Part shown: piece after piece, positions 34,408 to 41,703 of the stretch
How the letters are laid out: every line of letters begins with the position of its first letter
Numbering within the stretch: the stretch's first letter is position 1
Translations under genes and position numbers: made by a program
Assembly (NCBI GenBank): GCA_026986355.1
Contig: JALSOO010000030.1
Coordinates: forward strand, 1-57,362
DNA: 57,362 bases
DNA from: Campylobacteraceae bacterium
Lineage (GTDB): Bacteria; Campylobacterota; Campylobacteria; Campylobacterales; Sulfurovaceae
Reading direction: 5' to 3'
The notes under the pieces: model-generated
Told to the model about the DNA's origin: nothing
Seen by the model: only the letters and a program-made list of their open reading frames with translations
Database searches by the model: none

Positions 34408-35733
34408 ATGAAAACATATAAAATAGTTATTGGAATAGTTCTGCTTACTGCCTCTCTCTTTTCTGAGGCAGTTTTAAATACAGGGTATAGATACAAAAGT
34501 GCTTTGGACTCAATGCCAAAAAATAGTGTTCGTGATTTAAGAACAATTAAGCAAGACCCTAGCTGTTTTAGTACTCAGATTAAGCCCATGAGTAAAAAAG
34601 AGCAGAAGAGATATGATGATATATATAATAGAAAATTTTTTAAACCTTGGTTTAGAAAAACGATGGGTCTCTCACAAAAAGAAAAAACATGGCAATTTGT
34701 TTTTGCAAAACAGAAAATATATACACGATATAGTAAACGACTCTCTAAAAAATGGTTTCGTTATCAGATTAGAAACTCTAATTTTAAACATTACCAATCG
34801 GTATTAAAACCTGCAATTACATTGAGACATACAGACCTTAAAATATATCCAACAAAACAGGATTTTTACTATAATCCTAAACGAACAGGAGAGGGGTTTC
34901 CTTTTGATTATAATCAAAACTCATCAATCAATATCAATACACCTTTATTGGTCTCTCACTACTCCAAAGATAAAAAATGGGTCTATGTACGATGCTCATA
35001 TGCGTATGGTTGGTTGCCTGTATCAGATATAGCATTTGTAGATTATAAATTTAGAAAAAAGTTTATGAATAATAACTACTATGTCACTATTAGAGACAAT
35101 CTATTTATTACAGATAAGAAGTTTAGAACTATTGTAAAATTGGGAACAATCTTTCCTATGGATAAAAAGAGTAAAAAATATATGATAGCATCAAAAAATA
35201 GAAAAGGTTATGCAGATATTAAACTTTTAAAATCGGTAAAAAAGTGGATAATCGCAAAAAAACCTATCTCATTTACCCCCTCTAATGTGGCATTGATTTC
35301 AAAACAGTTAGTAGGAGAACCTTATGGTTGGGGTGGCAAAATGTGGGCAAGAGATTGTTCTAGCTTAACCAAAGATTTTTTTGCACCTTTTGGCATCTTT
35401 TTGGGACGTAACTCAAAAGAGCAGAGTCATGATGGCAAGAGAGTAACTAAAATTAGATGGCTTTCAGCAAAAAAGAAGAAAAAGATTATTTTAAAAAATG
35501 CAAAACCTTTTCGTTCACTACTCTATGTAGGTGGTCATGTAACACTTTATATAGGAGAGAGAAATGGAGAACCTATTATTATGCACAACTATTGGGGTTC
35601 ACGATTGAAAAATCATAAAAAACGTATCTTTGGAAGAGCAATAATTAGTACAACTGAGATAGGAAAAGAGAGAAAAGATATTAAAAGACAAGCTATGTTG
35701 ATAAATACTTTTTCTAAAATTATATATTTTTGA
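34408..35733 (+). CDS. Exported SH3-domain C40 (NlpC/P60) peptidase
   Basis: A 441-residue periplasmic cysteine peptidase. The signal peptide is residues 1-20 (TYKIVIGIVLLTASLFSEA). The middle (about 130-290) is bacterial SH3-like: LKIYPTKQDFYYNP, then SHYSKDKKWVYVRCSYAYGWLP and a second strand set with GTIFPM. The C-terminal catalytic domain has GEPYGWGGKMWARDCSSLT with Cys317 and GGHVTLYIGERNG with His377. Similar SH3-P60 proteins cut gamma-D-Glu-diamino acid bonds during cell-wall remodelling. Unusually rich in Lys, Trp and Tyr. Likely co-transcribed with the lipoprotein gene before it. Confidence 0.92.
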   Translation: MKTYKIVIGIVLLTASLFSEAVLNTGYRYKSALDSMPKNSVRDLRTIKQDPSCFSTQIKPMSKKEQKRYDDIYNRKFFKPWFRKTMGLSQKEKTWQFVFAKQKIYTRYSKRLSKKWFRYQIRNSNFKHYQSVLKPAITLRHTDLKIYPTKQDFYYNPKRTGEGFPFDYNQNSSININTPLLVSHYSKDKKWVYVRCSYAYGWLPVSDIAFVDYKFRKKFMNNNYYVTIRDNLFITDKKFRTIVKLGTIFPMDKKSKKYMIASKNRKGYADIKLLKSVKKWIIAKKPISFTPSNVALISKQLVGEPYGWGGKMWARDCSSLTKDFFAPFGIFLGRNSKEQSHDGKRVTKIRWLSAKKKKKIILKNAKPFRSLLYVGGHVTLYIGERNGEPIIMHNYWGSRLKNHKKRIFGRAIISTTEIGKERKDIKRQAMLINTFSKIIYF

Positions 35734-35742
35734 GATTAAGGG

Positions 35743-35748
35743 TATAAT
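35743..35748 (+). promoter_or_regulatory. Candidate -10 box for thiI
   Basis: GGG followed by TATAAT, 26 bases before the thiI ATG and followed by AAGGC as a ribosome binding site. No TPP riboswitch is seen in the 41-base gap. Confidence 0.5.
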
Positions 35749-35774
35749 TCCATATTTTTTAAGGCAAAAACTAT

Positions 35775-37220
35775 ATGAAAACTCAAAAATTTATTTTAAA
35801 ACTCTTTCCTGAAATAATGGTAAAAGGCTCATCGGCAAAGCGTCAGATGGTGGGTCAACTCTATAACAATCTACTTAAGCTTCTAGGCGATATTGATACA
35901 GATATAAAAATTAAAAAGTTTTCAGATAAGATAGAGGTGGTTACACCTATATCTGTAGTAGATAGAGTACGAATAAGACTATTGAATACCCCTGGGATAG
36001 AGCAGGTGTTAGAGGCATTACAGTTTGATGATATGATGACTTTAGATGCTATCAAAGCAAAAGTATGTGAGAGAGTGTTATCTCAAATAGAAGATAAAAC
36101 ATTTGTTGTACGAGCTAAACGTACAGGAACACACCCTTTTAACTCATCTGAAATGGAGCGAACCATTGGTGGATATATATTAGCTCATTCAAAAGCAAAA
36201 GGGGTTGATTTACATAATCCTGAAGTTACAATACGCATAGAGCTGATTAATAATCAATTAAATATTATTAGTGATAAACATAGTGGTTTGGGTGGTTATC
36301 CTATTGGAACACAAGGAGATGTACTCTCTTTGATGTCGGGGGGATTTGACTCTACAGTTGCTTCATACTTGACTATGAAACGTGGGTTAAAAACCCATTT
36401 TATCTTTTTTAATTTAGGTGGAATTGCCCATGAGATAGGGGTAAAACAGGTATCATTTTATCTATGGAATAAGTATGGAGCATCTCATCGTGTCAAAATT
36501 ATCTCTGTGCCATTTGATGATGTTCTAACAGAGATATTTCGTTCAACACCAGAGACCTATATGGGGGTTACTCTAAAGCGTTTAATGGTCATGGCATCTG
36601 AAAAGATAGCAAAAGAGATGGAGATAGATGCTTTGGTTACAGGAGAGTCTATTGCACAGGTATCTAGCCAAACGCTTCGTAACTTAGCACTTATAGACCA
36701 AGCCTCAAATATGCTTATTATACGTCCTCTAGCTACTATGAACAAACCTGATATTATTGATATAGCAACCAAAATAGGAACAAGACGTTTTGCTGAAAAT
36801 ATGCCTGAATATTGTGGTGTTATATCCAAAAATCCTATTACTCATGGCTCATTTAAACGAATGGAGCGTGAAGCTAAACGTTTTGATTACTCTGTACTCG
36901 ATAGAGCAGTAGAGAACTCAAAAAGTATCTATGTTGATGAGGTTATCAATGATGTTACTACCAATGCACCTATAGAGATAATCAATAATATAGAGGATAG
37001 TGAATATGTTATTATTGATATTAGAGGAGAGGAAGAGACGATTAAAAACTCATGTGAAGTGTTGAATATACCTTTTTATAAATTAAAAACAGAGTTTAAA
37101 AAACTACCACAAGATAGAGAGTATCTACTCTATTGTGAAAAAGGGGTTATGAGTCAACTTCATGCACAATATCTAAGAGACTCTGAAAATAGAGAAAATG
37201 TTAGGGTATATAGACCTTAG
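35775..37220 (+). CDS. thiI: tRNA 4-thiouridine synthase ThiI with rhodanese domain
   Basis: Adds sulfur to U8 of tRNA and, in some bacteria, sulfur for the thiamine thiazole. In 481 residues: an N-terminal ferredoxin-like and THUMP domain (about 1-165), the ATP-pyrophosphatase domain with SGGFDSTVASY near residue 188, Cys347 in EYCGVISKNP (the acceptor cysteine position of E. coli ThiI), and a C-terminal rhodanese domain with Cys454 in YCEKGVMSQ that carries the persulfide. Full length, as in E. coli. It precedes selO by 33 bases on the same strand. Confidence 0.97.
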   Translation: MKTQKFILKLFPEIMVKGSSAKRQMVGQLYNNLLKLLGDIDTDIKIKKFSDKIEVVTPISVVDRVRIRLLNTPGIEQVLEALQFDDMMTLDAIKAKVCERVLSQIEDKTFVVRAKRTGTHPFNSSEMERTIGGYILAHSKAKGVDLHNPEVTIRIELINNQLNIISDKHSGLGGYPIGTQGDVLSLMSGGFDSTVASYLTMKRGLKTHFIFFNLGGIAHEIGVKQVSFYLWNKYGASHRVKIISVPFDDVLTEIFRSTPETYMGVTLKRLMVMASEKIAKEMEIDALVTGESIAQVSSQTLRNLALIDQASNMLIIRPLATMNKPDIIDIATKIGTRRFAENMPEYCGVISKNPITHGSFKRMEREAKRFDYSVLDRAVENSKSIYVDEVINDVTTNAPIEIINNIEDSEYVIIDIRGEEETIKNSCEVLNIPFYKLKTEFKKLPQDREYLLYCEKGVMSQLHAQYLRDSENRENVRVYRP

Positions 37221-37253
37221 CCAACATTAAGCTTTGATATGTAATATAGATTT

Positions 37254-38684
37254 ATGAAATTAAAAAACATTAACTTAACTAACCCCTATTTAGCGCTACC
37301 ATCACTCTGTTATGATAGAGTCAATCCTACTCCTCTCAAAAAGCCTTTCTTGATTCATAGCAATCAAGAGGTGGCAGATATGTTAGGTATAGATATATCA
37401 GATAGAGAGGCATTAACACACTTTGTAAATGGCGAATTAAATCTAAATGGAAGTGATACCTTTGCAATGTGTTATGCAGGTCACCAGTTTGGGCATTTTG
37501 TACCACGTTTAGGAGATGGTCGTGCTATAAATATAGGAACTATAAATGGCTTTCATCTACAACTAAAAGGGGCAGGGCAGACGCTCTATTCACGTTCAGG
37601 AGATGGTCGTGCTGTGCTTCGTTCTAGTATTAGAGAGTATTTAATGAGTGAAGCGATGTATGGATTGGGTATAGAGACAACAAGAGCATTGGCAATTATA
37701 GGCTCTGAACACTCTGTCTATCGTCAAAGTTGGGAAAAAGGCTCAATAGTCCTCCGTGTATCTCCCTCATGGATTCGTTTTGGTACATTTGAGTATTTTG
37801 CACACTCTAAAAATTTTAAAGAGTTAGAGGCTTTAGCCGACTATGCTATTGATGAATGCTATCCTCATCTTAGCAATGAAAATGATAAATATCTACACTT
37901 TTTTACAGAGGTTATGGGTAAAACAGCTAGGCTTATGGCAGAGTGGCAAGTTGTTGGATTTAATCATGGTGTTATGAATACCGATAATATGTCTATTTTG
38001 GGGCTTACTATAGATTATGGCCCTTATGCTTTTTTAGATGATTATGATACCAACTATGTATGTAACCATACCGACCAATATGGTAGATACTCATTTGGAA
38101 ACCAACCCTTAATAGGAGAGTGGAATCTAAAAGCATTAGCCTTGGCACTTGAACCTTTGGTACGAAAAGAGCGTTTAGAGAAGATAATAAAACATTATGG
38201 ACGACTCTATAGCAGACACTTTTTGTATCTAATGGGTAAAAAATTAGGACTTGATGAGGTTTTTGATAAAGATTTTGATTTTATCAAACAGATGCTTGGT
38301 ATGTTGCAGTCTCTGCATGTAGACTATACACTATTTTTTAGAACTTTAAGCCGTTATGACGGAGATAGAAAAGGGTTATTAAAATTGGGACTTCTACATA
38401 GACCGATGAATGAGTGGTTAGATGAGTATGATAAATACTTAAAAAATAATAAAACAACAGAGGAGATACGACATAAAAATATGCTCAAAATAAATCCTAA
38501 ATATGTACTAAAAAACTATATGCTTCAAGAGGCGATAGATGAAGCAGAAAAAGGAGTTTTTGATAAAGTAGAAGCACTCTTTACAATTGCTCAAAATCCT
38601 TATGCAGAACATAAAGAGTTTGAGCATTGGTCAAAAGCTACCCCTGATGAGTTTAAGAATCAGAAGTTGAGTTGTTCTTCGTAG
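37254..38684 (+). CDS. selO: SelO protein adenylyltransferase (YdiU family)
   Basis: Pseudokinase-fold enzyme that binds ATP in flipped orientation and AMPylates proteins, linked to the oxidative stress response. In 476 residues it has the family core: YAGHQFGHFVPRLGDGRAIN, LKGAGQTLYSRSGDGRAVLR, SSIREYLMSEAMYGLG and the metal/catalytic HGVMNTDNMSILGLTIDYGP with FLDDYD. The C-terminal CSS matches the place of the selenocysteine in animal SelO; here it is an ordinary Cys. Its last 32 bases overlap the end of the convergent apaH gene. Confidence 0.96.
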   Translation: MKLKNINLTNPYLALPSLCYDRVNPTPLKKPFLIHSNQEVADMLGIDISDREALTHFVNGELNLNGSDTFAMCYAGHQFGHFVPRLGDGRAINIGTINGFHLQLKGAGQTLYSRSGDGRAVLRSSIREYLMSEAMYGLGIETTRALAIIGSEHSVYRQSWEKGSIVLRVSPSWIRFGTFEYFAHSKNFKELEALADYAIDECYPHLSNENDKYLHFFTEVMGKTARLMAEWQVVGFNHGVMNTDNMSILGLTIDYGPYAFLDDYDTNYVCNHTDQYGRYSFGNQPLIGEWNLKALALALEPLVRKERLEKIIKHYGRLYSRHFLYLMGKKLGLDEVFDKDFDFIKQMLGMLQSLHVDYTLFFRTLSRYDGDRKGLLKLGLLHRPMNEWLDEYDKYLKNNKTTEEIRHKNMLKINPKYVLKNYMLQEAIDEAEKGVFDKVEALFTIAQNPYAEHKEFEHWSKATPDEFKNQKLSCSS

Positions 38685-39528
38685 GTTTAGCACAACCATT
38701 GCATTCTAATTGCACAAAATAAGGCTCTGGTCTATCCAATCTAGCACAGGTCAATCTCTTACCCCAAAGGCAACCTGTGTCTAAGCCTAAAACTTTTCCA
38801 TCATAGTAGTAGTCTAAATTGGTATCATTAACCAGTGTTGACCAGTGACCAAAAATAGTTTTTAGAGGGATATCTTTCCTTGATGGACATGCAAACCATG
38901 GATATAACCCCTTATTTAATCGCTTCATATTATTAGGAGAGCCTTTTTGTTTAAAATCCAACTCTCCATCTCTTTTACAAAAACGCATAGCAATAAACGA
39001 GCTTAATATATACTTCTCTATATCTAATGAATTTGCCTTGGTATTAAATCTATTTGAACTCTTTTTAAACATATGTTTGAGCCAAGATTTATAGTTGCGT
39101 CCTTGAAGCCTCTTTTCTATCCGTTTTGAGTAGTTTATCGCCATACCTAAATCAAATTGAGGAGAGATACCTGCATGAGCCATAGCATAACCCAACTTAT
39201 AATCAATATGTAAAAATGGTTGATAGCGAAGCCAATCAATCAACTCTTTTGCATTTGGTGCATCTAAAATAGGCTGTATCGTAGGATTTGGCTTTTTAAT
39301 CCCAGCATGGATAGCAATAAGTGCAATATCATGATTGCCTAATACTATCTGAACTGAATCTCTAATAGAGTAGAGATAATTTAGCGTCTCTAGTGATTTA
39401 TCTCCACGATTAACCAAATCTCCTGCTATCCAAAGTCTATCTACTTTTGGATTGAACTCTATCTTTTTTAATATCTTTTGAAAATTATCAAAACACCCTT
39501 GAATATCTCCTATCGCCCAAACTGCCAT
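38653..39528 (-). CDS. apaH: Symmetrical bis(5'-nucleosyl)-tetraphosphatase
   Basis: Metallophosphatase that splits Ap4A into two ADP, controlling this alarmone and NpnN-type RNA caps. In 291 residues the phosphoesterase motifs are GDIQGCFDNF (residues 7-16), GDLVNRG and GNHD, followed by HIDYKLGYAMAHAGISPQ and a C-terminal FGHWSTL; LGLDTGCLWGKRL matches ApaH rather than PrpA-type phosphatases. The end overlaps selO by 32 bases, and the start overlaps the glycosylase gene by one base, so it is translated after that gene. Confidence 0.95.
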   Translation of the reverse strand: MAVWAIGDIQGCFDNFQKILKKIEFNPKVDRLWIAGDLVNRGDKSLETLNYLYSIRDSVQIVLGNHDIALIAIHAGIKKPNPTIQPILDAPNAKELIDWLRYQPFLHIDYKLGYAMAHAGISPQFDLGMAINYSKRIEKRLQGRNYKSWLKHMFKKSSNRFNTKANSLDIEKYILSSFIAMRFCKRDGELDFKQKGSPNNMKRLNKGLYPWFACPSRKDIPLKTIFGHWSTLVNDTNLDYYYDGKVLGLDTGCLWGKRLTCARLDRPEPYFVQLECNGCAKPTKNNSTSDS

Positions 39529-39956
39529 TAACTCCCCAATAACTCTCTATATTTTTCTAACTTTTGTTCAAAACTCATCTTTGCATAGGCTGAAGATGGA
39601 GAGGGTAGATAAACACTCTCTATCTCCAAATAGTCAAAGTGCATCTTAAATAATTTTTCTGCCAATCTACCTGTAAATACCACTTTTTCTATAGATGGAT
39701 TCTCTTCTAAAAACTCTGCTATATTGTTTACCTCTATCTCTTCTAGTGAGCTATCTAATGAATTATCTCTACTACATGTAGATACCATATCCCAAAGAGC
39801 TATTTTACTCTCTTTTAAGAGCCAAATCTTCTGGTCTCTATTATTGATGGGATAGTTAAAAATATCAGATAATATCTTCCAAAATTGATTACGTTTATGC
39901 CCATAATAAAAATCCTCTTTGAACGAATCAATACTAGGAAATGAACCTAAAATCAA
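39528..39956 (-). CDS. DNA glycosylase of the deoxyinosine/uracil (HDG, UDG superfamily) type
   Basis: Removes deaminated bases. The core VLILGSFPS is the motif-1 region, and GHKRNQFWKILSDIF and LWDMVSTCSRDNSLD follow as in DNA-deoxyinosine glycosylases; VVFTGRLAEKLF and LPSPSSAYA near the end are the other motifs. From the TTG at 39956 the protein is 142 residues, but the family usually has about 12 to 18 more residues before LILGSFPS. These are encoded upstream in frame (EHSFKPIIFRDSRV) back to an in-frame TAG at 40014-40016, with no ATG, GTG or TTG between except this TTG. An ATT at 40010, preceded by AGAGGAAT, is a possible start. Linked to apaH by a one-base overlap. Confidence 0.8.
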   Translation of the reverse strand: MILGSFPSIDSFKEDFYYGHKRNQFWKILSDIFNYPINNRDQKIWLLKESKIALWDMVSTCSRDNSLDSSLEEIEVNNIAEFLEENPSIEKVVFTGRLAEKLFKMHFDYLEIESVYLPSPSSAYAKMSFEQKLEKYRELLGS

Positions 39957-40013
39957 AACTCTACTATCTCTAAATATTATAGGTTTAAATGAATGTTCTA
40001 TATTTTTAATACT

Positions 40014-40082
40014 CTATTCCTCTATTAAATTTAAAAAAGTATTATATCTTAATAAATCTCTAAAAAAACTATCCATTGGCAT
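40014..40082 (-). other. Small in-frame ORF (22 codons) directly upstream of the glycosylase gene
   Basis: ATG at 40082 opens MPMDSFFRDLLRYNTFLNLIEE and stops at TAG (40016-40014), in the same frame as the glycosylase homology that resumes immediately after. Its last codons supply GAGGAA, a good ribosome binding site for a start at ATT 40010. It could be a leader peptide coupling translation to the glycosylase, the remnant of a longer N-terminus with a nonsense mutation, or chance. No homology is recognised in the peptide. Confidence 0.35.
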
Positions 40083-40090
40083 TATTATCT

Positions 40091-40405
40091 TTACTCTTCA
40101 CTTAATCTCATTAATGAATCATGCATATCAAAATATGCTATTAAAAACTCAAACATCATACGCCAAAAGAGTTCCATTAGTAGAAATAAACCTATAAAAA
40201 TAGCTATAAATATGATACGTTGAGATAGTGTTGTGTTTGATGTTATACTCTCTTTTAGAGTAAGTGATACTTTTTTGAAATATCTATCTTTTATCCATAA
40301 CATTAGAGTAAATGAGAATATAGGGATAATCACTGCTCCAATATAGTAGAAGAGTATTAAAACCGTTGGAGTAATAAAGCTTTTAAATGTTAAAAAATCT
40401 ATCAT
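40091..40405 (-). CDS. Small membrane protein, DUF4282-like
   Basis: From ATG at 40405 this is 104 residues: FLTFKSFITPTVLILFYYIG with the first helix, a charged segment, and a second helix ending ELFWRMMFEFLIAYFDMHDSL. The start motif F.SFK..ITP and the end WR...E.L...F...DSL are those of DUF4282 proteins. A longer reading from 40447 would overlap the ABC ATPase gene by 38 bases; 40405 lies four bases after its stop with AAAGAG before it and gives the usual N-terminus. Probably a membrane partner or neighbour of the ABC ATPase; function unknown. Confidence 0.75.
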   Translation of the reverse strand: MIDFLTFKSFITPTVLILFYYIGAVIIPIFSFTLMLWIKDRYFKKVSLTLKESITSNTTLSQRIIFIAIFIGLFLLMELFWRMMFEFLIAYFDMHDSLMRLSEE

Positions 40406-40409
40406 CTCT

Positions 40410-41219
40410 TTAATCTTGAAATTGAATTGGCCCTTCTCCACTACCATTTAGAAGTTGTCTCACATAAGGGTTGGTTGTATTTTTGAAGCTCTCATTATCT
40501 GCCCACTCTATAATCTCTCCTTCAAATAGAAAAGCCAAATAGTCAGCAGATTTGAAACTCTCTTTCATATCATGAGTAATCAATACAGAGGTTACACCTA
40601 ACTCTCTTTGAAGTTTTAGGATAAGTTGAGTAATAAGGTCAGATGTTATGGGGTCAAGCCCACTTGTTGGTTCATCATATAGAATAATCTTGGGTTTCAT
40701 AATAATAGCTCTTGCTAAACCTGCTCGTTTACGCATACCTCCACTTAACTCATTTGGTGCTAGTTGTGCTACACGTTTGGCATCAAGTCCAGTCATGCTC
40801 AACATCTTCATGACACGCTCTTCTATCTCTTTTTTTGATAAATCTTTTCTATGTTCACGTAGAGGAAAAGCTACATTATCAAATATATTCATACTATCAA
40901 ACATAGCCCCATCTTGAAATAGATACCCTATGTTTTTACGAACAGCTCTTAGCTCCTCTTCACTGCAATTATCAACTTCAACCCCATCAACTACTATTTT
41001 GCCACTTGTTGGTTTCATTAGTCCAACGATATGTTTTATAATAGTCGATTTTCCTCCACCAGAAAGCCCCAATATAACTGTAGTTGAGCCTTTGGGAAAG
41101 ATGAGGTTCACATCTTTTAGTACCTCTTTTGTACCAAACACTTTTTGAAGATGTCTTATCTCAATAAGTGGATTTGATTCATCAAACTCTATCTTCTCTT
41201 TGGTTTCATCTATTCTCAT
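40410..41219 (-). CDS. ABC transporter ATP-binding protein, MlaF type
   Basis: Cytoplasmic ATPase of 269 residues, with Walker A LGLSGGGKST, signature ELSGGMRKRAGLARAI, Walker B IILYDEPTSGLDPI and switch His in LITHDM. The signature with MRKR and the DEPTSGLDPI pair are those of MlaF/Ttg2A, the ATPase of phospholipid transport across the envelope. Unusually, no MlaE permease or MlaD gene is beside it. Instead it lies between small membrane genes of the DUF4149 and DUF4282 types. It abuts the DUF4149 gene and may form its own transporter, or serve a MlaE/D encoded elsewhere. Confidence 0.93.
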   Translation of the reverse strand: MRIDETKEKIEFDESNPLIEIRHLQKVFGTKEVLKDVNLIFPKGSTTVILGLSGGGKSTIIKHIVGLMKPTSGKIVVDGVEVDNCSEEELRAVRKNIGYLFQDGAMFDSMNIFDNVAFPLREHRKDLSKKEIEERVMKMLSMTGLDAKRVAQLAPNELSGGMRKRAGLARAIIMKPKIILYDEPTSGLDPITSDLITQLILKLQRELGVTSVLITHDMKESFKSADYLAFLFEGEIIEWADNESFKNTTNPYVRQLLNGSGEGPIQFQD

Positions 41220-41702
41220 CTATTTTAGAGCTTTTTTTAGATTTAAAATCAATAGAGCTAGAGCTGAAAAAGCAAAGATTTTAAAATCCAATTCACTTGC
41301 AAAGTGTGTATTTTCAAATAGTTTACTACCTGTTATGCTCTCTCCCATAGATTGCATCTCTAAAATTTGAGGCATATAGTAAGAGGTAAATAGAAGTCCA
41401 GTAGATACTACCAAAAAAGTAGCCAAAAGAGACCATCTATCACTCTCAAATGCTTTATATTTTATTACTTCATATAGTATTACTACAACGACTAAGAAGT
41501 TAATAGCATAAGCTAAACGTTCAAATACTTGTGTCATCAGTAATCCCTCTTGGAAACGGCTAAGAAGTTCAGAACCCAAAAGTAGTTCAGAGTGAAAAAT
41601 AGTTGGTGCAACCACAATCCCTGCTAAAAGTCCTGCCCCTAGTACAGTACCTAGTGATATAATCACGGTGTATGTCATTAGTTTAAATATCTTTTTTGTC
41701 AT
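41220..41702 (-). CDS. DUF4149-like four-helix membrane protein
   Basis: A 160-residue integral membrane protein with four predicted helices: about 10-32 (TVIISLGTVLGAGLLAGIVVAP), 62-80, 90-108 and 138-156. APTIFHSELLLGSELLSRFQEG after helix 1 matches the APxxF...L..E.AG.v.g pattern of DUF4149 and similar membrane proteins. Role unknown; it abuts the MlaF-type ATPase gene with no intervening base. A single base separates it from the ATPase gene upstream. Confidence 0.75.
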   Translation of the reverse strand: MTKKIFKLMTYTVIISLGTVLGAGLLAGIVVAPTIFHSELLLGSELLSRFQEGLLMTQVFERLAYAINFLVVVVILYEVIKYKAFESDRWSLLATFLVVSTGLLFTSYYMPQILEMQSMGESITGSKLFENTHFASELDFKIFAFSALALLILNLKKALK

Positions 41703-41703
41703 T

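Noticed and set aside
35734..35774. TPP riboswitch before thiI
   Set aside because: The gap is only 41 bases and has no THI-box motif.
38670..38684. Selenocysteine at the end of SelO
   Set aside because: The C-terminal CSS is encoded with an ordinary Cys codon followed by TAG; there is no in-frame TGA or SECIS-like element seen.
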